Positions 8,075-16,092 of a stretch of 64,000 bases of DNA are shown here, one piece after another. Numbering within the stretch: position 1 is the first letter of the stretch; every line of letters starts with the position of its first letter. The notes beneath the pieces are model-generated. The model was not told where the DNA came from and did no database searches. It worked only from the letters and a program-made list of their open reading frames with translations. Source of the DNA: Streptomyces flavofungini (GTDB lineage: Bacteria > Actinomycetota > Actinomycetes > Streptomycetales > Streptomycetaceae); the NCBI RefSeq assembly GCF_014650815.1, contig NZ_BMVR01000022.1, forward strand, positions 1-64,000, written 5' to 3'. Made by a program: the position numbers and the translations under genes.

Positions 8075-9772
8075 GTGAGCGACAGCCAGCCGATGCCGTC
8101 CACACCCGATGGCGGAAATCCCCCGAACGGGTCCGTGTCCGACGTCGGGGTGACGCCGTCCGCGTCACCTCCGGAGGTCGCCGAGATCGCCGCCGGGTAC
8201 GCCTTCGACGGCCCCGCACTCGACCTCGGCGCGCTCCTGTGGGACGGCCGGTGCCACCCCGAGGCGCAGGTGCGCATCCCGTTGCCGATGCTCAACCGGC
8301 ACGGCCTCGTCGCGGGCGCCACCGGCACCGGCAAGACCAAGACCCTCCAGCTCATCGCCGAGCAGCTCTCCGCCCAGGGCGTGCCCGTGTTCCTCGCCGA
8401 CATCAAGGGCGACGTCTCGGGGATCTCGGCGCCCGGCGAGGCGGGCGACCGGGTCACCGGCCGGGCCCGGGACGTCGGGCAGGAGTGGGCGCCGCGCGGG
8501 TACCCGTGCGAGTTCTACGCCCTCGGCGGGATCGGGACGGGCATTCCGGTACGGGCGACGATCACCAGCTTCGGACCCGTCCTGCTGTCGAAGGTGCTCC
8601 AGCTCAACCAGACGCAGGAGCAGTCGCTCGGCCTGATCTTCCACTACGCCGACCAGAAGGGCCTCGAACTCGTCGACCTGAAGGACCTGCGCGCTGTCGT
8701 CGCCTTCCTCACCTCGGACGAGGGCAAGCCGGAGCTGAAGACGGTCGGCGGTCTGTCCACGGCGACCGCCGGGGTGATCCTGCGGGCGCTGACGGCGTTC
8801 GAGGCGCAGGGGATGGGGGACTTCTTCGGGGAACCGGAGTTCGACACGCGTGAGCTGCTGGGGGCGGCGGGGGCCGGGGGCGCGGCGGGTGCCGAGGCGG
8901 GATCGGGCTCGGCGGGTTCGGGTGCGCCGGGGCTCGTCTCCGTGCTCGAACTGCCCTCCGTGCAGGACAAGCCCGCCCTCTTCTCCACCTTCCTGATGTG
9001 GCTGCTCGCCGACCTGTACCACGACCTCCCCGAGGTCGGGGATGTGGACAAGCCCAAGCTCGTCTTCTTCTTCGACGAGGCGCACCTGCTGTTCAGCGGC
9101 GCCTCCAAGGCCTTCCTGGAGTCGATCACGCAGACCGTGCGGCTGATCCGGTCCAAGGGCGTCGGCGTCTTCTTCGTCACCCAGACTCCGAAGGACGTGC
9201 CCGCCGACGTCCTCGCGCAGCTCGGCAACCGGGTGCAGCACGCGCTGCGCGCCTTCACGCCCGAGGACGAGAAGGCCCTCAAGGCGACCGTCCGTACGTT
9301 CCCGAACTCCGCGTACGACCTGGCGGAGACCCTCACCGGCATCGGCACCGGCGAGGCCGTCGTCACCGTGCTCAGCGAGAAGGGCGCGCCCACGCCGGTC
9401 GCGGTTACGCGGCTGCGGGCGCCGCAGTCGCTGATGGGCCCGGTCGCGGCGGCGGACCTGGAGCGGGCCGTCCGGGAATCGCCGCTGTACGGGCGGTACG
9501 CGGAGGCGGTGGACCGGGAGTCGGCGTACGAGCGGCTGAGCGCCCGGGAGGCCGAGCGGGCCGCCGCACCCGCTGCGGCTCCGGTCCCGGCGCAGGCGAA
9601 GGGGAAGGCGGCGCCGAAGCCGCAGGAGGGCGCGGGCGGGTCCGGCGGTGGGTCCGTCGTCGAGCAGGTGATGGGCAGCGGGATGTTCAAGTCGCTGCTG
9701 CGGTCGATGGGGACACAGATCGGCCGGGAGATCTCACGGTCGGTCTTCGGCACGGCGAAGCGGCGGCGGTAG
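8075..9772 (+). CDS. HerA-type / DUF853 P-loop ATPase
   Basis: The GTG at 8075 is preceded by AGGGG at 5 nt and gives 565 aa; the frame is open further upstream but without conserved sequence. Walker A GATGTGKTKT lies at about residue 80, Walker B LVFFFDEAHLLF at about 330, and RSKGVGVFFVTQTPKDVP follows as in HerA/FtsK-like motors. A Gly/Ala linker near residue 265-290 and a Pro/Ala/Lys-rich stretch at about 495-530 precede the conserved C-terminal end (MFKSLLRSMGTQIGREISRS). DUF853 proteins are cytosolic ATPases of unclear role, possibly in DNA or protein translocation. No nuclease partner (NurA) is nearby. Confidence 0.88.
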   Translation: MSDSQPMPSTPDGGNPPNGSVSDVGVTPSASPPEVAEIAAGYAFDGPALDLGALLWDGRCHPEAQVRIPLPMLNRHGLVAGATGTGKTKTLQLIAEQLSAQGVPVFLADIKGDVSGISAPGEAGDRVTGRARDVGQEWAPRGYPCEFYALGGIGTGIPVRATITSFGPVLLSKVLQLNQTQEQSLGLIFHYADQKGLELVDLKDLRAVVAFLTSDEGKPELKTVGGLSTATAGVILRALTAFEAQGMGDFFGEPEFDTRELLGAAGAGGAAGAEAGSGSAGSGAPGLVSVLELPSVQDKPALFSTFLMWLLADLYHDLPEVGDVDKPKLVFFFDEAHLLFSGASKAFLESITQTVRLIRSKGVGVFFVTQTPKDVPADVLAQLGNRVQHALRAFTPEDEKALKATVRTFPNSAYDLAETLTGIGTGEAVVTVLSEKGAPTPVAVTRLRAPQSLMGPVAAADLERAVRESPLYGRYAEAVDRESAYERLSAREAERAAAPAAAPVPAQAKGKAAPKPQEGAGGSGGGSVVEQVMGSGMFKSLLRSMGTQIGREISRSVFGTAKRRR

Positions 9773-9783
9773 CCCCGGGTCGG

Positions 9784-9926
9784 CTAGGGCGTTTCTGATG
9801 GCTCTTGGTCGGCCGCCAGGGAGATCGTCGGCGCAACGGGAGCTGCCCCCCGAGGTGCTGCTCGCCCCGGCGCCCACACCCGTGACAGCCATCTGACGGT
9901 TTCAAGAGCCGTCAGAAACGCCCTAG
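9784..9926. mobile_element. 143-bp MITE-like element with 24-bp terminal inverted repeats
   Basis: CTAGGGCGTTTCTGATGGCT at 9784 continues CTTG. The right end, ending at 9926, is its reverse complement with a single mismatch over 24 bp. Both ends carry CTAG, which could be a target duplication or part of the repeat. The interior of about 95 bp has no ORF. The right end supplies the TAG stop (9923-9925) of the flanking HhH-GPD gene. Size, symmetry and lack of coding sequence suggest a non-autonomous insertion-sequence derivative. A long hairpin terminator between two convergent genes is the alternative. Confidence 0.7.
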
Positions 9927-10516
9927 CCCTTCGCGGCCTTGGCCGCCTTCGCCGCCGCCTTCATCTCCTGCTTGTGGGCGCGGACCTGCTGCAGGGACTC
10001 GGGCCCCTTGATGTCCGCGACGGACCGGAACGCCTTCGGCTCGCCGTACGCCCCGGCCGCCTCCTGCCAGCCCTCGGGCCGCACGCCGAGCTGCTTGCCG
10101 AGCAGGGCCAGGAAGATCTGGGCCTTCTGCTTGCCGAAGCCGGGCAGCTCGTTGAGGCGCCGCAGCAGTTCCTTGCCGTCGGCCGCGTCCCGCCAGACGG
10201 CCTCCGCGTCGCCCTCGTAGTGCTCCACCAGGTACTGGCAGAGCTTCTGTACGCGCCCGGCCATCGCGCCCGGGTAGCGGTGCACGGCGGGTTTGGCGGA
10301 AAGGAGCTCTACGAAGGCGTCGGGGTCGTACGCCGCGATGTCATGGGCGTCGAGGTCGTCCGCCCCCATCCGCTGGGCGATCGTGTACGGACCCGCGAAC
10401 GCCCACTCCATGGGGACCTGTTGGTCCAGGAGCATCCCTACGAGCGCGGCCAGCGGGCTGCGGCTCAGCAGCGCGTCGGCGTCTTCTTGCTGTGCGAGGT
10501 GCAGCGTGGCGTCCAT
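9923..10516 (-). CDS. HhH-GPD family base-excision repair protein
   Basis: The protein has 197 aa. The core begins LAALVGMLLDQQVPMEWAFAGP and includes the helix-hairpin-helix LLRRLNELPGFGKQKAQIFLALLGK at about residues 116-140, as in endonuclease III and AlkA relatives. The usual Asp of the GPD motif and the FeS cysteines are not obvious, so it belongs to the small uncharacterised actinobacterial HhH-GPD group and not to Nth. The last residues KAAAKAAKAAKG form a Lys/Ala tail, and the stop codon falls inside the adjacent inverted repeat, so the tail may have been altered by that insertion. Confidence 0.85.
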   Translation of the reverse strand: MDATLHLAQQEDADALLSRSPLAALVGMLLDQQVPMEWAFAGPYTIAQRMGADDLDAHDIAAYDPDAFVELLSAKPAVHRYPGAMAGRVQKLCQYLVEHYEGDAEAVWRDAADGKELLRRLNELPGFGKQKAQIFLALLGKQLGVRPEGWQEAAGAYGEPKAFRSVADIKGPESLQQVRAHKQEMKAAAKAAKAAKG

Positions 10517-10700
10517 GGGGCGATCATCTCGCGGGTGCGGGGGGTTCGCAGGGCGGCGCGGGCGGCCGGGTACGCGGACGGGGCGGGCGGCGGCGGACGT
10601 ACGCGCGGGCGATGGCGCCGGAGGGGGCCGGCGGGAGCACCGGCGGCGGCGCCCGGAAAAGCGGGTGCGGGCGCGGTGGGCCGCCGCCTAGCCTGGAGGC

Positions 10701-10724
10701 ATGTCTACGCCCCGCATCTCCTAG
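10701..10724 (+). CDS. Putative 7-aa leader peptide MSTPRIS upstream of the ABC-F gene
   Basis: GGAGG lies 2-6 nt before an ATG that opens MSTPRIS and stops at TAG. Two nucleotides later a 10-bp hairpin begins, and the ABC-F gene starts 59 nt past the stop. Ribosome stalling on such a short ORF controls several ABC-F resistance genes (vmlR, lmrC), so an attenuation role is inferred. It was recognised by layout only. Confidence 0.55.
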   Translation: MSTPRIS

Positions 10725-10726
10725 CC

Positions 10727-10759
10727 AGGACACACGCCTTCACGTCACCCGTGTGTCCT
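10727..10759 (+). terminator. Attenuator-like hairpin in the ABC-F leader
   Basis: AGGACACACG and CGTGTGTCCT form a perfect 10-bp stem with a 13-nt loop, followed by TTCGCTGTTG. It lies between the leader peptide stop and the ABC-F start, so it could terminate transcription or mask the start. The weak T-run leaves the mechanism open. Confidence 0.6.
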
Positions 10760-10783
10760 TTCGCTGTTGCGGAGCGTTTCCCC

Positions 10784-12376
10784 ATGCTTTCTGTACGTGA
10801 TGTCGACCTGTGCGTCGGCGCCCGGACCCTGCTGTCCGGCATCTCCTTCCACGTCGGCCCCGGCGACCGCGTCGGCCTCGTCGGTCGTAACGGAGCGGGC
10901 AAGTCCACCCTCCTGAAGACCCTCGCCGGTCCGGCCCCGAGCGCCACCGGCACCATCACCCGCACCGGCTCCCTCGGCCACCTCGCCCAGGACCCGGCCG
11001 CCGCGGACCCGGCGGCCACCGTCACCGACCGGATCCTGTCCGCGCGCGGCCTCGACGAGGCGGTGCGCGCGCTCCGGGCCGCCGAGGCGGCCCTGGAGCG
11101 CGGCGCCGACGAACGGTCCGCCCTCGCCGCGTACGCCCGCGCCGACGACGCCTTCCAGGCCCGCGGCGGCTACGCGGCCGAGGCCGAGGCCGCCCGGGTC
11201 GCGGCCGGGCTCGGGCTGCCCGAGCGGGTCCTCGGGCAGGCCGTGGGCGAACTGTCGGGCGGGCAGCGGCGGCGCGTCGAACTCGCCCGGATGCTGTTCT
11301 CGCGCCACGACACGCTGCTCCTCGACGAGCCCACCAACCACCTCGACCGGGACTCGGTGGAGTGGCTGCGCGGATTCCTGCGCACGTACCCGGGCGGCGT
11401 CGTCCTCGTCAGCCACGACGTGGACCTGCTCGGCGACGTCGTGAACCGCGTCTTCCACCTCGACCCCGCCCGCGCCGCCCTCGACGTCCACAACACCACC
11501 TGGCCCGCCTACCTCGCCCAGCGCGCCGCCGACGAGCGCCGCCGCACCCGGGAGCGCGCCAACGCCGAGCGCAAGGCCACCGCCCTGCGCACCCAGGCCG
11601 ACCGGATGCGCGCCCACGTCGCCACCGCCACCGCCGCGAAGAACATGGCGCGCCGCGCCGACCGGCTGCTCGCGGGCACCGAGCCCACGCGGCGCGGCGA
11701 GAAGGTGGCCCGCATCCGGCTCCCCGAACCGGCCCCGTGCGGCCGCATGCCCCTCGGCGCGGTCAGCCTGGCGAAGTCCTACGGGACGCTGCGCGTGCTG
11801 CACGGCGTGGACCTCGCCGTGGACCGGGGCAGCCGCCTGGTCGTGCTCGGCTTCAACGGGGCCGGGAAGACGACGCTGCTTCGCCTCCTCGCCGGGCGCG
11901 AGACGCCGGACGCGGGGCGGGTCGTGCGTGGCCACGGCCTGCGCATCGGGTACTTCGGGCAGGAACACGACACCCTGGACGGGGAGTCGACCGTACGGGA
12001 GAACCTCGCGGCGGCCGCCCCCGGCCTCACCGACGGCGAGGTGCGGCGGGTGCTCGGGTCGTTCCTGTTCAGCGGCGACGACGCGGACAAGCCCGCCAAG
12101 GTGCTCTCCGGCGGCGAGAAGACCCGCCTCGCCCTGGCCGGACTCGTGCACTCCGGCGCCAACGTCCTGCTCCTGGACGAGCCCACCAACAACCTCGACC
12201 CCGCGTCCCGCGACGAGGTCCTGGCCGCCCTGGGCACGTACCCCGGGGCGATCGTGATGGTCACCCACGACGAGGGCGCGCTCGACGCCCTGCGCCCCGA
12301 CCGGGTCCTCGTTCTGCCCGACGGGACCGAGGACCTGTGGAGCACGGAGTACCGGGAGCTGGTCTCCCTCGCGTGA
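10784..12376 (+). CDS. ABC-F family ATPase (ribosome protection / translation factor type)
   Basis: The 530-aa protein has two ABC domains and no membrane segment. Domain 1 has Walker A GRNGAGKST near residue 33, signature LSGGQRRRVELARML and Walker B TLLLDEPTNHLD. Domain 2 has GFNGAGKTT near 355, LSGGEKTRLALAGL and VLLLDEPTNNLD. The linker, rich in Arg and Ala (about residues 245-300), is the P-site tRNA interaction motif region of ABC-F proteins. Such proteins bind the ribosomal E site, and many give resistance to antibiotics acting at the peptidyl-transferase centre. The leader ORF and hairpin before it favour an antibiotic-responsive member. Substrate specificity cannot be read from the sequence. 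Confidence 0.9.
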   Translation: MLSVRDVDLCVGARTLLSGISFHVGPGDRVGLVGRNGAGKSTLLKTLAGPAPSATGTITRTGSLGHLAQDPAAADPAATVTDRILSARGLDEAVRALRAAEAALERGADERSALAAYARADDAFQARGGYAAEAEAARVAAGLGLPERVLGQAVGELSGGQRRRVELARMLFSRHDTLLLDEPTNHLDRDSVEWLRGFLRTYPGGVVLVSHDVDLLGDVVNRVFHLDPARAALDVHNTTWPAYLAQRAADERRRTRERANAERKATALRTQADRMRAHVATATAAKNMARRADRLLAGTEPTRRGEKVARIRLPEPAPCGRMPLGAVSLAKSYGTLRVLHGVDLAVDRGSRLVVLGFNGAGKTTLLRLLAGRETPDAGRVVRGHGLRIGYFGQEHDTLDGESTVRENLAAAAPGLTDGEVRRVLGSFLFSGDDADKPAKVLSGGEKTRLALAGLVHSGANVLLLDEPTNNLDPASRDEVLAALGTYPGAIVMVTHDEGALDALRPDRVLVLPDGTEDLWSTEYRELVSLA

Positions 12377-12444
12377 GAGCGCTCGGGGCGGCGCGGGCGG
12401 AAACACGCGCGCGGGGCGTGTGAGCCGTGTGCTTGCATGCCCGG

Positions 12445-13017
12445 ATGAGCGACCGACGCAAGGGTGCCGTGGACCTTCTCGTACGACGGCGGGTCCCCGC
12501 CGACCTCGACGCCTGCGTGCGCGTCCTCGCCGACGTGCACGACAGCGACGGCTACCCCACCAACTGGCCCGCCGACCCGGCCGGTTGGCTGACGCCGTCC
12601 GGGTTGCTCGGGGCGTGGACGGCCGCGGCCGACGGGGACGTCGTGGGGCACATCGCGCTCTGTGCTCCCGGGGCGGACGACGTGGCGCCGAGGATGTGGG
12701 GCGCGCGGGACGGCTCGCCCGTCCGACGGACGGCCGTGGTCAGCCGGTTGTTCGTCGGTCCGGGGGCGCGCGGGCGGGGGATCGGCGCGGTGCTCCTCGA
12801 CCGGGTGGCGGGGGCGGCGCGGGAGCGGGGGCTGTGGCCGGTGCTCGATGTGGTGGCCTCGGACGCGGGGGCGGTGGCGCTGTACGAGCGGGCGGGCTGG
12901 GAGCTGCTCGGGGTCGGCGAGCAGCGGTGGAGCGCGCGGCAGACGGTACGGGTGCGGTGTTACGCGGCGCCGGGGGCGGTGCCGAGGGTGGGGTCGGCGG
13001 GGTCGGGGTCGGAGTAG
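12445..13017 (+). CDS. GNAT family N-acetyltransferase
   Basis: The ATG at 12445 gives 190 aa; a GTG at 12427 in the same frame is the alternative. The acetyl-CoA loop is visible as VVSRLFVGPGARGRGIGAVLLDRV at about residues 99-122 (R/Q-x-x-G-x-A pattern GARGRGIG), followed by ASDAGAVALYERAGWELLG, the usual GNAT C-terminal strand and helix. The substrate is unknown. The gene follows the ABC-F gene by 68 nt and its 3' end overlaps the convergent LysR gene by 58 nt, so the last 20 codons are read on both strands. Confidence 0.88.
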   Translation: MSDRRKGAVDLLVRRRVPADLDACVRVLADVHDSDGYPTNWPADPAGWLTPSGLLGAWTAAADGDVVGHIALCAPGADDVAPRMWGARDGSPVRRTAVVSRLFVGPGARGRGIGAVLLDRVAGAARERGLWPVLDVVASDAGAVALYERAGWELLGVGEQRWSARQTVRVRCYAAPGAVPRVGSAGSGSE

Positions 13018-13976
13018 GCGGTCCCGCCCGCCCCGGTCGTCCTGCCCGCCTCGGCCGTCACGCCGGTCTCTGCCGCCGCGTCCCGCAGAGCGCCCAAGAA
13101 CGCCCGCAGCACCGGCCCCTGCGGCGCCGTCGCCCGTACCGCCGCCCAGATCGACCGCACCGGCTCCGGATCGCGGACCTCGCGCACGACCCACTCCGGG
13201 CGGCCGGCCTCGGCCCCCGGCGCCGTGACGAGACCCATCTCCGGCACGAGCGCGACGCCGACCCCGGCGGCCACGAAGCCCTGCGCGGTGGCGTAGTCCC
13301 CGCTCTCCACCACGAAGTCCGGCGTGAACCCGGCCGACCCGCACGCGTCGAGGACCGCCTCCAGACAAGGGCCCGGCAACTCGCTGCCGACGAAGGGCTC
13401 TTCGGCGAGGTCGGTGAGGCGCAGGCCGGTGCGGGCGGCGAGGGGGTGGGCCGGGGGCAGCACCGCGCGGTAGCGGTCGTCCAGGAGGTGGACGAAGCGG
13501 ATGCCGTCGACCGGGGGAGCGTCGTGGCGGCGGACCACGAGGGCCACGTCGGTGCGGCCCGCCTTCACCTCGGGCAGCGGGTCGTCCGGGTCGGTGAGGC
13601 GCAACTCGGCCTGTACTCCGGGGTGTTCGCGGCGCAGCCGGGCGAGGGCGGGCGCGGCGAGGCGGGCGCCCGCGGTGGCGAAGTACCGTACCGAGATCCG
13701 GCCCGTGCGCCCGGCGCGCAGATCGGCGAGCGCCGTCTCCGCGCGGGCGACGTGGGTGCCGATGGCCGTCGCGCAGTCGGCCAGGAGCAGCCCGGCGTCC
13801 GTGGGCCGCACCCCGCGGCCGGTGCGCTCCAGGAGCGGGGTGCCCGCCTCCTTCTCCAGGGCCGCCATCTGCTGGCTGACCGCGGACGGGGTGTAGCCGA
13901 GGTTCCGGGCCGCAGCGGTCACCGAACCGCTGGTGACGACCGCCCGCAGGATCTGCATGCGCCGCATGTCGAGCAT
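12960..13976 (-). CDS. LysR family transcriptional regulator
   Basis: The ATG at 13976 (MLDMRRMQILRAVVTSGSVT) gives 338 aa; a start 18 nt further out is possible. Residues 4-62 form the winged helix-turn-helix (AARNLGYTPSAVSQQMAALEKE). Residues about 90-300 form the periplasmic-binding-like effector domain. The final 35 residues are Gly/Pro-rich and extend across the neighbouring GNAT gene. It is divergent from an EamA transporter with a perfect palindrome between them, so it probably controls that exporter and itself. The effector is unknown. Confidence 0.9.
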   Translation of the reverse strand: MLDMRRMQILRAVVTSGSVTAAARNLGYTPSAVSQQMAALEKEAGTPLLERTGRGVRPTDAGLLLADCATAIGTHVARAETALADLRAGRTGRISVRYFATAGARLAAPALARLRREHPGVQAELRLTDPDDPLPEVKAGRTDVALVVRRHDAPPVDGIRFVHLLDDRYRAVLPPAHPLAARTGLRLTDLAEEPFVGSELPGPCLEAVLDACGSAGFTPDFVVESGDYATAQGFVAAGVGVALVPEMGLVTAPGAEAGRPEWVVREVRDPEPVRSIWAAVRATAPQGPVLRAFLGALRDAAAETGVTAEAGRTTGAGGTAYSDPDPADPTLGTAPGAA

Positions 13977-13994
13977 GCGGCCAGCGTACGCCAC

Positions 13995-14015
13995 GAATGA
14001 AGCTCAGCTTCATTC
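13995..14015. promoter_or_regulatory. LysR-type operator between lysR and eamA
   Basis: GAATGAAGC-TCA-GCTTCATTC is a perfect 9-bp inverted repeat with a 3-bp spacer and contains the T-N11-A core expected of LysR boxes. It starts 19 bp upstream of the LysR ATG and lies 55 bp before the EamA ATG, ahead of a TACGAAT -10 candidate at 14041. Confidence 0.75.
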
Positions 14016-14069
14016 TGCCTTCGAATCTTTTCGCTTGTCTTACGAATAGGGCCGGGGCACCGTCGAGAC

Positions 14070-15161
14070 ATGCGAATCGCCGTCCTCGCCCTGCTCTGGG
14101 GTTCGAGTTTCCTGTGGATCAAGCTGGCCCTGGCGGGCGGCCTCGCGCCGCTGCACGTGACGATCGTGCGCTGCGCGCTCGGCGCCGCCGTCCTCCTCGT
14201 CCTCGCCCGCTCGGCCCGCCAGCGGCTGCCGCGCGAGCGCCGCATCTGGGGCCATCTCGTCGTGGCGGCCCTGTTCTGCAACGCGCTGCCGTTCCTGCTC
14301 TTCAGCATCGGCGAGCAGACGGTCGACTCGGGTGTCGCGGGCGTCATGAACGCCACGACCCCGCTGTGGTCGCTCGGGCTCGGCCTGCTGCTCGGTACGG
14401 AGCGGGGGCTCGGCCCGAAGCGGCTCGCCGGACTCGTCCTCGGCTTCGGCGGCACGCTGCTGATCTTCGCGCCGTGGCAGCAGTCGGGGCTCGCGAGCTG
14501 GGGCGCGCTCGCGCTGCTCGCCGCCGCCGTCAGCTACGCCGTCGCCTTCGCGTACATGGCCCGGCACCTCATCGGCCGCGGCACGCCGCCGCTGGCCCTG
14601 TCCGCCGCCCAACTCCTCGCCGCCACCGGCCTGACCACGCTCGGCCTGCCCGCGAGCCCGCACACGGAGTCGGCGCCGACCCTCACCGGCGTCCTCGCCG
14701 TCGTCGTCCTCGGCGTCTTCGGCACCGGCCTCACCTTCCACCTCAACTCCCGCCTCATCGCCGACGAGGGGCCGACCGCGGCGGCCACGGTCGGCTATCT
14801 GCTCCCGGTCGTCTCGGTCGCCCTCGGCGCGCTGGTCCTCGGGGAGGAGATCGGCGTGCGGGTGGTGGCCGGGATGGTCGTGGTGCTCGCGGGGGTGGGG
14901 CTCTCACGGGCGGGGCTCTCACGGGCGGGGCTCTCACGGACAGGGCTCTCGCGGACAGGGCGGTGCCGGGCGGGCGGGGCCCGCCCGGCACCTCGCCCGG
15001 AGCTTCACCCGGCGCCTCGCCCGGCGCCTCACCGGCCGAGCAGCGCCCGCACCGCGGCCCGGTCCACGCCGGTGAGCGCCCGCACGATCAGCGGCGTGAG
15101 CAGCACGAGCAGCCAGCCGACGGCGGCGACCCCGGCGACCTGCAGGGGCGACTCGATGTAG
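14070..15161 (+). CDS. EamA/DMT family transporter with an anomalous C-terminal extension
   Basis: Residues 1-275 form a ten-helix drug/metabolite transporter with two EamA halves (starting MRIAVLALLWGSSFLWIKLA; second half near residue 150). The family usually ends soon after helix 10, here at VVAGMVVVLAGVGLSR. Instead, a 15-bp tandem repeat encodes GLSRA/GLSRT four times. The frame then continues through about 70 Pro/Arg/Ser-rich residues that lie antisense to the last 133 bp of the convergent sensor gene. The extension is probably a by-product of repeat expansion or loss of the original stop. It is likely an exporter controlled by the divergent LysR protein. Confidence 0.85.
   Translation: MRIAVLALLWGSSFLWIKLALAGGLAPLHVTIVRCALGAAVLLVLARSARQRLPRERRIWGHLVVAALFCNALPFLLFSIGEQTVDSGVAGVMNATTPLWSLGLGLLLGTERGLGPKRLAGLVLGFGGTLLIFAPWQQSGLASWGALALLAAAVSYAVAFAYMARHLIGRGTPPLALSAAQLLAATGLTTLGLPASPHTESAPTLTGVLAVVVLGVFGTGLTFHLNSRLIADEGPTAAATVGYLLPVVSVALGALVLGEEIGVRVVAGMVVVLAGVGLSRAGLSRAGLSRTGLSRTGRCRAGGARPAPRPELHPAPRPAPHRPSSARTAARSTPVSARTISGVSSTSSQPTAATPATCRGDSM
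14898..14960. repeat. 15-bp tandem repeat at the 3' end of the EamA gene
   Basis: The unit GGGGCTCTCACGGGC occurs about four times, the later copies diverging to AGGGCTCTCGCGGAC. Each copy adds five residues (GLSRA or GLSRT) after the last transmembrane helix. Confidence 0.9.
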
Positions 15162-15766
15162 TACGCGTGGTGCTCGCCGCCGGACGTGTAGTCGAAGACG
15201 CGGTAGCCCGGCCAGTCGGTGTAGCGCGCGAACACCCAGGAGTACGCGGGGAACAGCGCGACCACCCAGCCGGTCACCCACAGGGTCAGCGCCACCACGA
15301 AGCTCGTCACCCGCCACGGGAACATGACGACCTGGAACACCAGGGCCTTCCACCCGGCCGCGTCCCCGATCCGGGCCCGCACCCCCGCCCAGGCACCGCC
15401 CTCGCCCACGCGCACCGCCGCGGGCTCCGCCACCTCGACCCCGAGCTGCTCCCGCGCCCGCCGCCGCTCGACCGCGCCGAGGCCGCGGGCCCCCGCCAGC
15501 AGCACCGCGAACACGGGCAGCCCGAGCAGCGTGACGGCGAGCCCCGCGCCCAGCGAGAACAGCGTGACGGCGAACACGAACCCGGCGATGGCGATCGGCA
15601 GCGAGACGAGCGTGTACCCGAACTCGCGGAAGGTGGTGGCGGCGAAGGGGGCCCGCCAGAAGCCGGGGCGGGAGGTGGGAACGCGCTCCCGGGTCGGGGT
15701 CGGGGTCGGGGGCGCGGACCGGGTCGGCGTCGTGGCGGGGGCGTGGGGGAGCGTGTCGATGGTCAT
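15029..15766 (-). CDS. Stand-alone sensor-domain membrane protein
   Basis: The protein has 245 aa. A Thr/Pro-rich cytoplasmic N-terminus is followed by PGFWRAPFAATTFREFGYTLVS and four hydrophobic segments, two at about 48-92 and two at 140-170 and 210-235. This is the putative-sensor domain usually found at the front of actinobacterial histidine kinases, here without HisKA or ATPase domains. The YYIESPLQ segment precedes the last helix. No kinase is adjacent, so it may have lost its output domain or act in trans. The ATG at 15766 has no strong ribosome binding site. Confidence 0.8.
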   Translation of the reverse strand: MTIDTLPHAPATTPTRSAPPTPTPTRERVPTSRPGFWRAPFAATTFREFGYTLVSLPIAIAGFVFAVTLFSLGAGLAVTLLGLPVFAVLLAGARGLGAVERRRAREQLGVEVAEPAAVRVGEGGAWAGVRARIGDAAGWKALVFQVVMFPWRVTSFVVALTLWVTGWVVALFPAYSWVFARYTDWPGYRVFDYTSGGEHHAYYIESPLQVAGVAAVGWLLVLLTPLIVRALTGVDRAAVRALLGR

Positions 15767-15957
15767 GAGCGGGGCCTCGTATTCGTCCGTTCGCCCGGCA
15801 GGGGACGTACCGTGCTGACATCCCCAACTCTGCTGCGCCCGCGCTCACCAGGGCATAGGGGAAAACGGTGTCCTGGGGGTGTACCCAACCCCCCTCTTCG
15901 CCCCGGCCTCCGGCGCGCGAACCCGAGCGGACGGCGCGGACGGCGCGGACGACGCGG

Positions 15958-16035
15958 ATAGCGCCGACAACGCCGACAACGCCGACAACACCGAGAACAC
16001 CGAGAACGCCGAGAACACTGACAACGCCGACAACG
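15958..16035. repeat. 9-bp degenerate repeats (GCCGACAAC / ACCGAGAAC)
   Basis: About eight copies of a 9-bp unit of the form GCCGACAAC or GCCGAGAAC run up to the tRNA-Ser terminator. No conserved protein is encoded on either strand; the translated frames are low-complexity Ser/Ala or Asp/Asn runs. Confidence 0.75.
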
Positions 16036-16074
16036 TCGAAGGGCCCCACCGCGAACGGTGGGGCCCTTCAACGT
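16033..16074 (-). terminator. Terminator of tRNA-Ser(GGA)
   Basis: GAAGGGCCCCACCG-CGAA-CGGTGGGGCCCTTC is a perfect 14-bp stem with a CGAA loop at 16038-16069. Flanking AACGT/AACGTT adds further pairs with one mismatch. It lies about 20 nt past the tRNA 3' end. Confidence 0.85.
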
Positions 16075-16092
16075 TAGTGCCCGGTGAGGCAC

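Noticed and set aside
15845..16033. Ser/Ala/Val/Phe repeat peptide on the minus strand
   Set aside because: It is a translation of the 9-bp repeats before the tRNA-Ser terminator and has no ribosome binding site or conservation.
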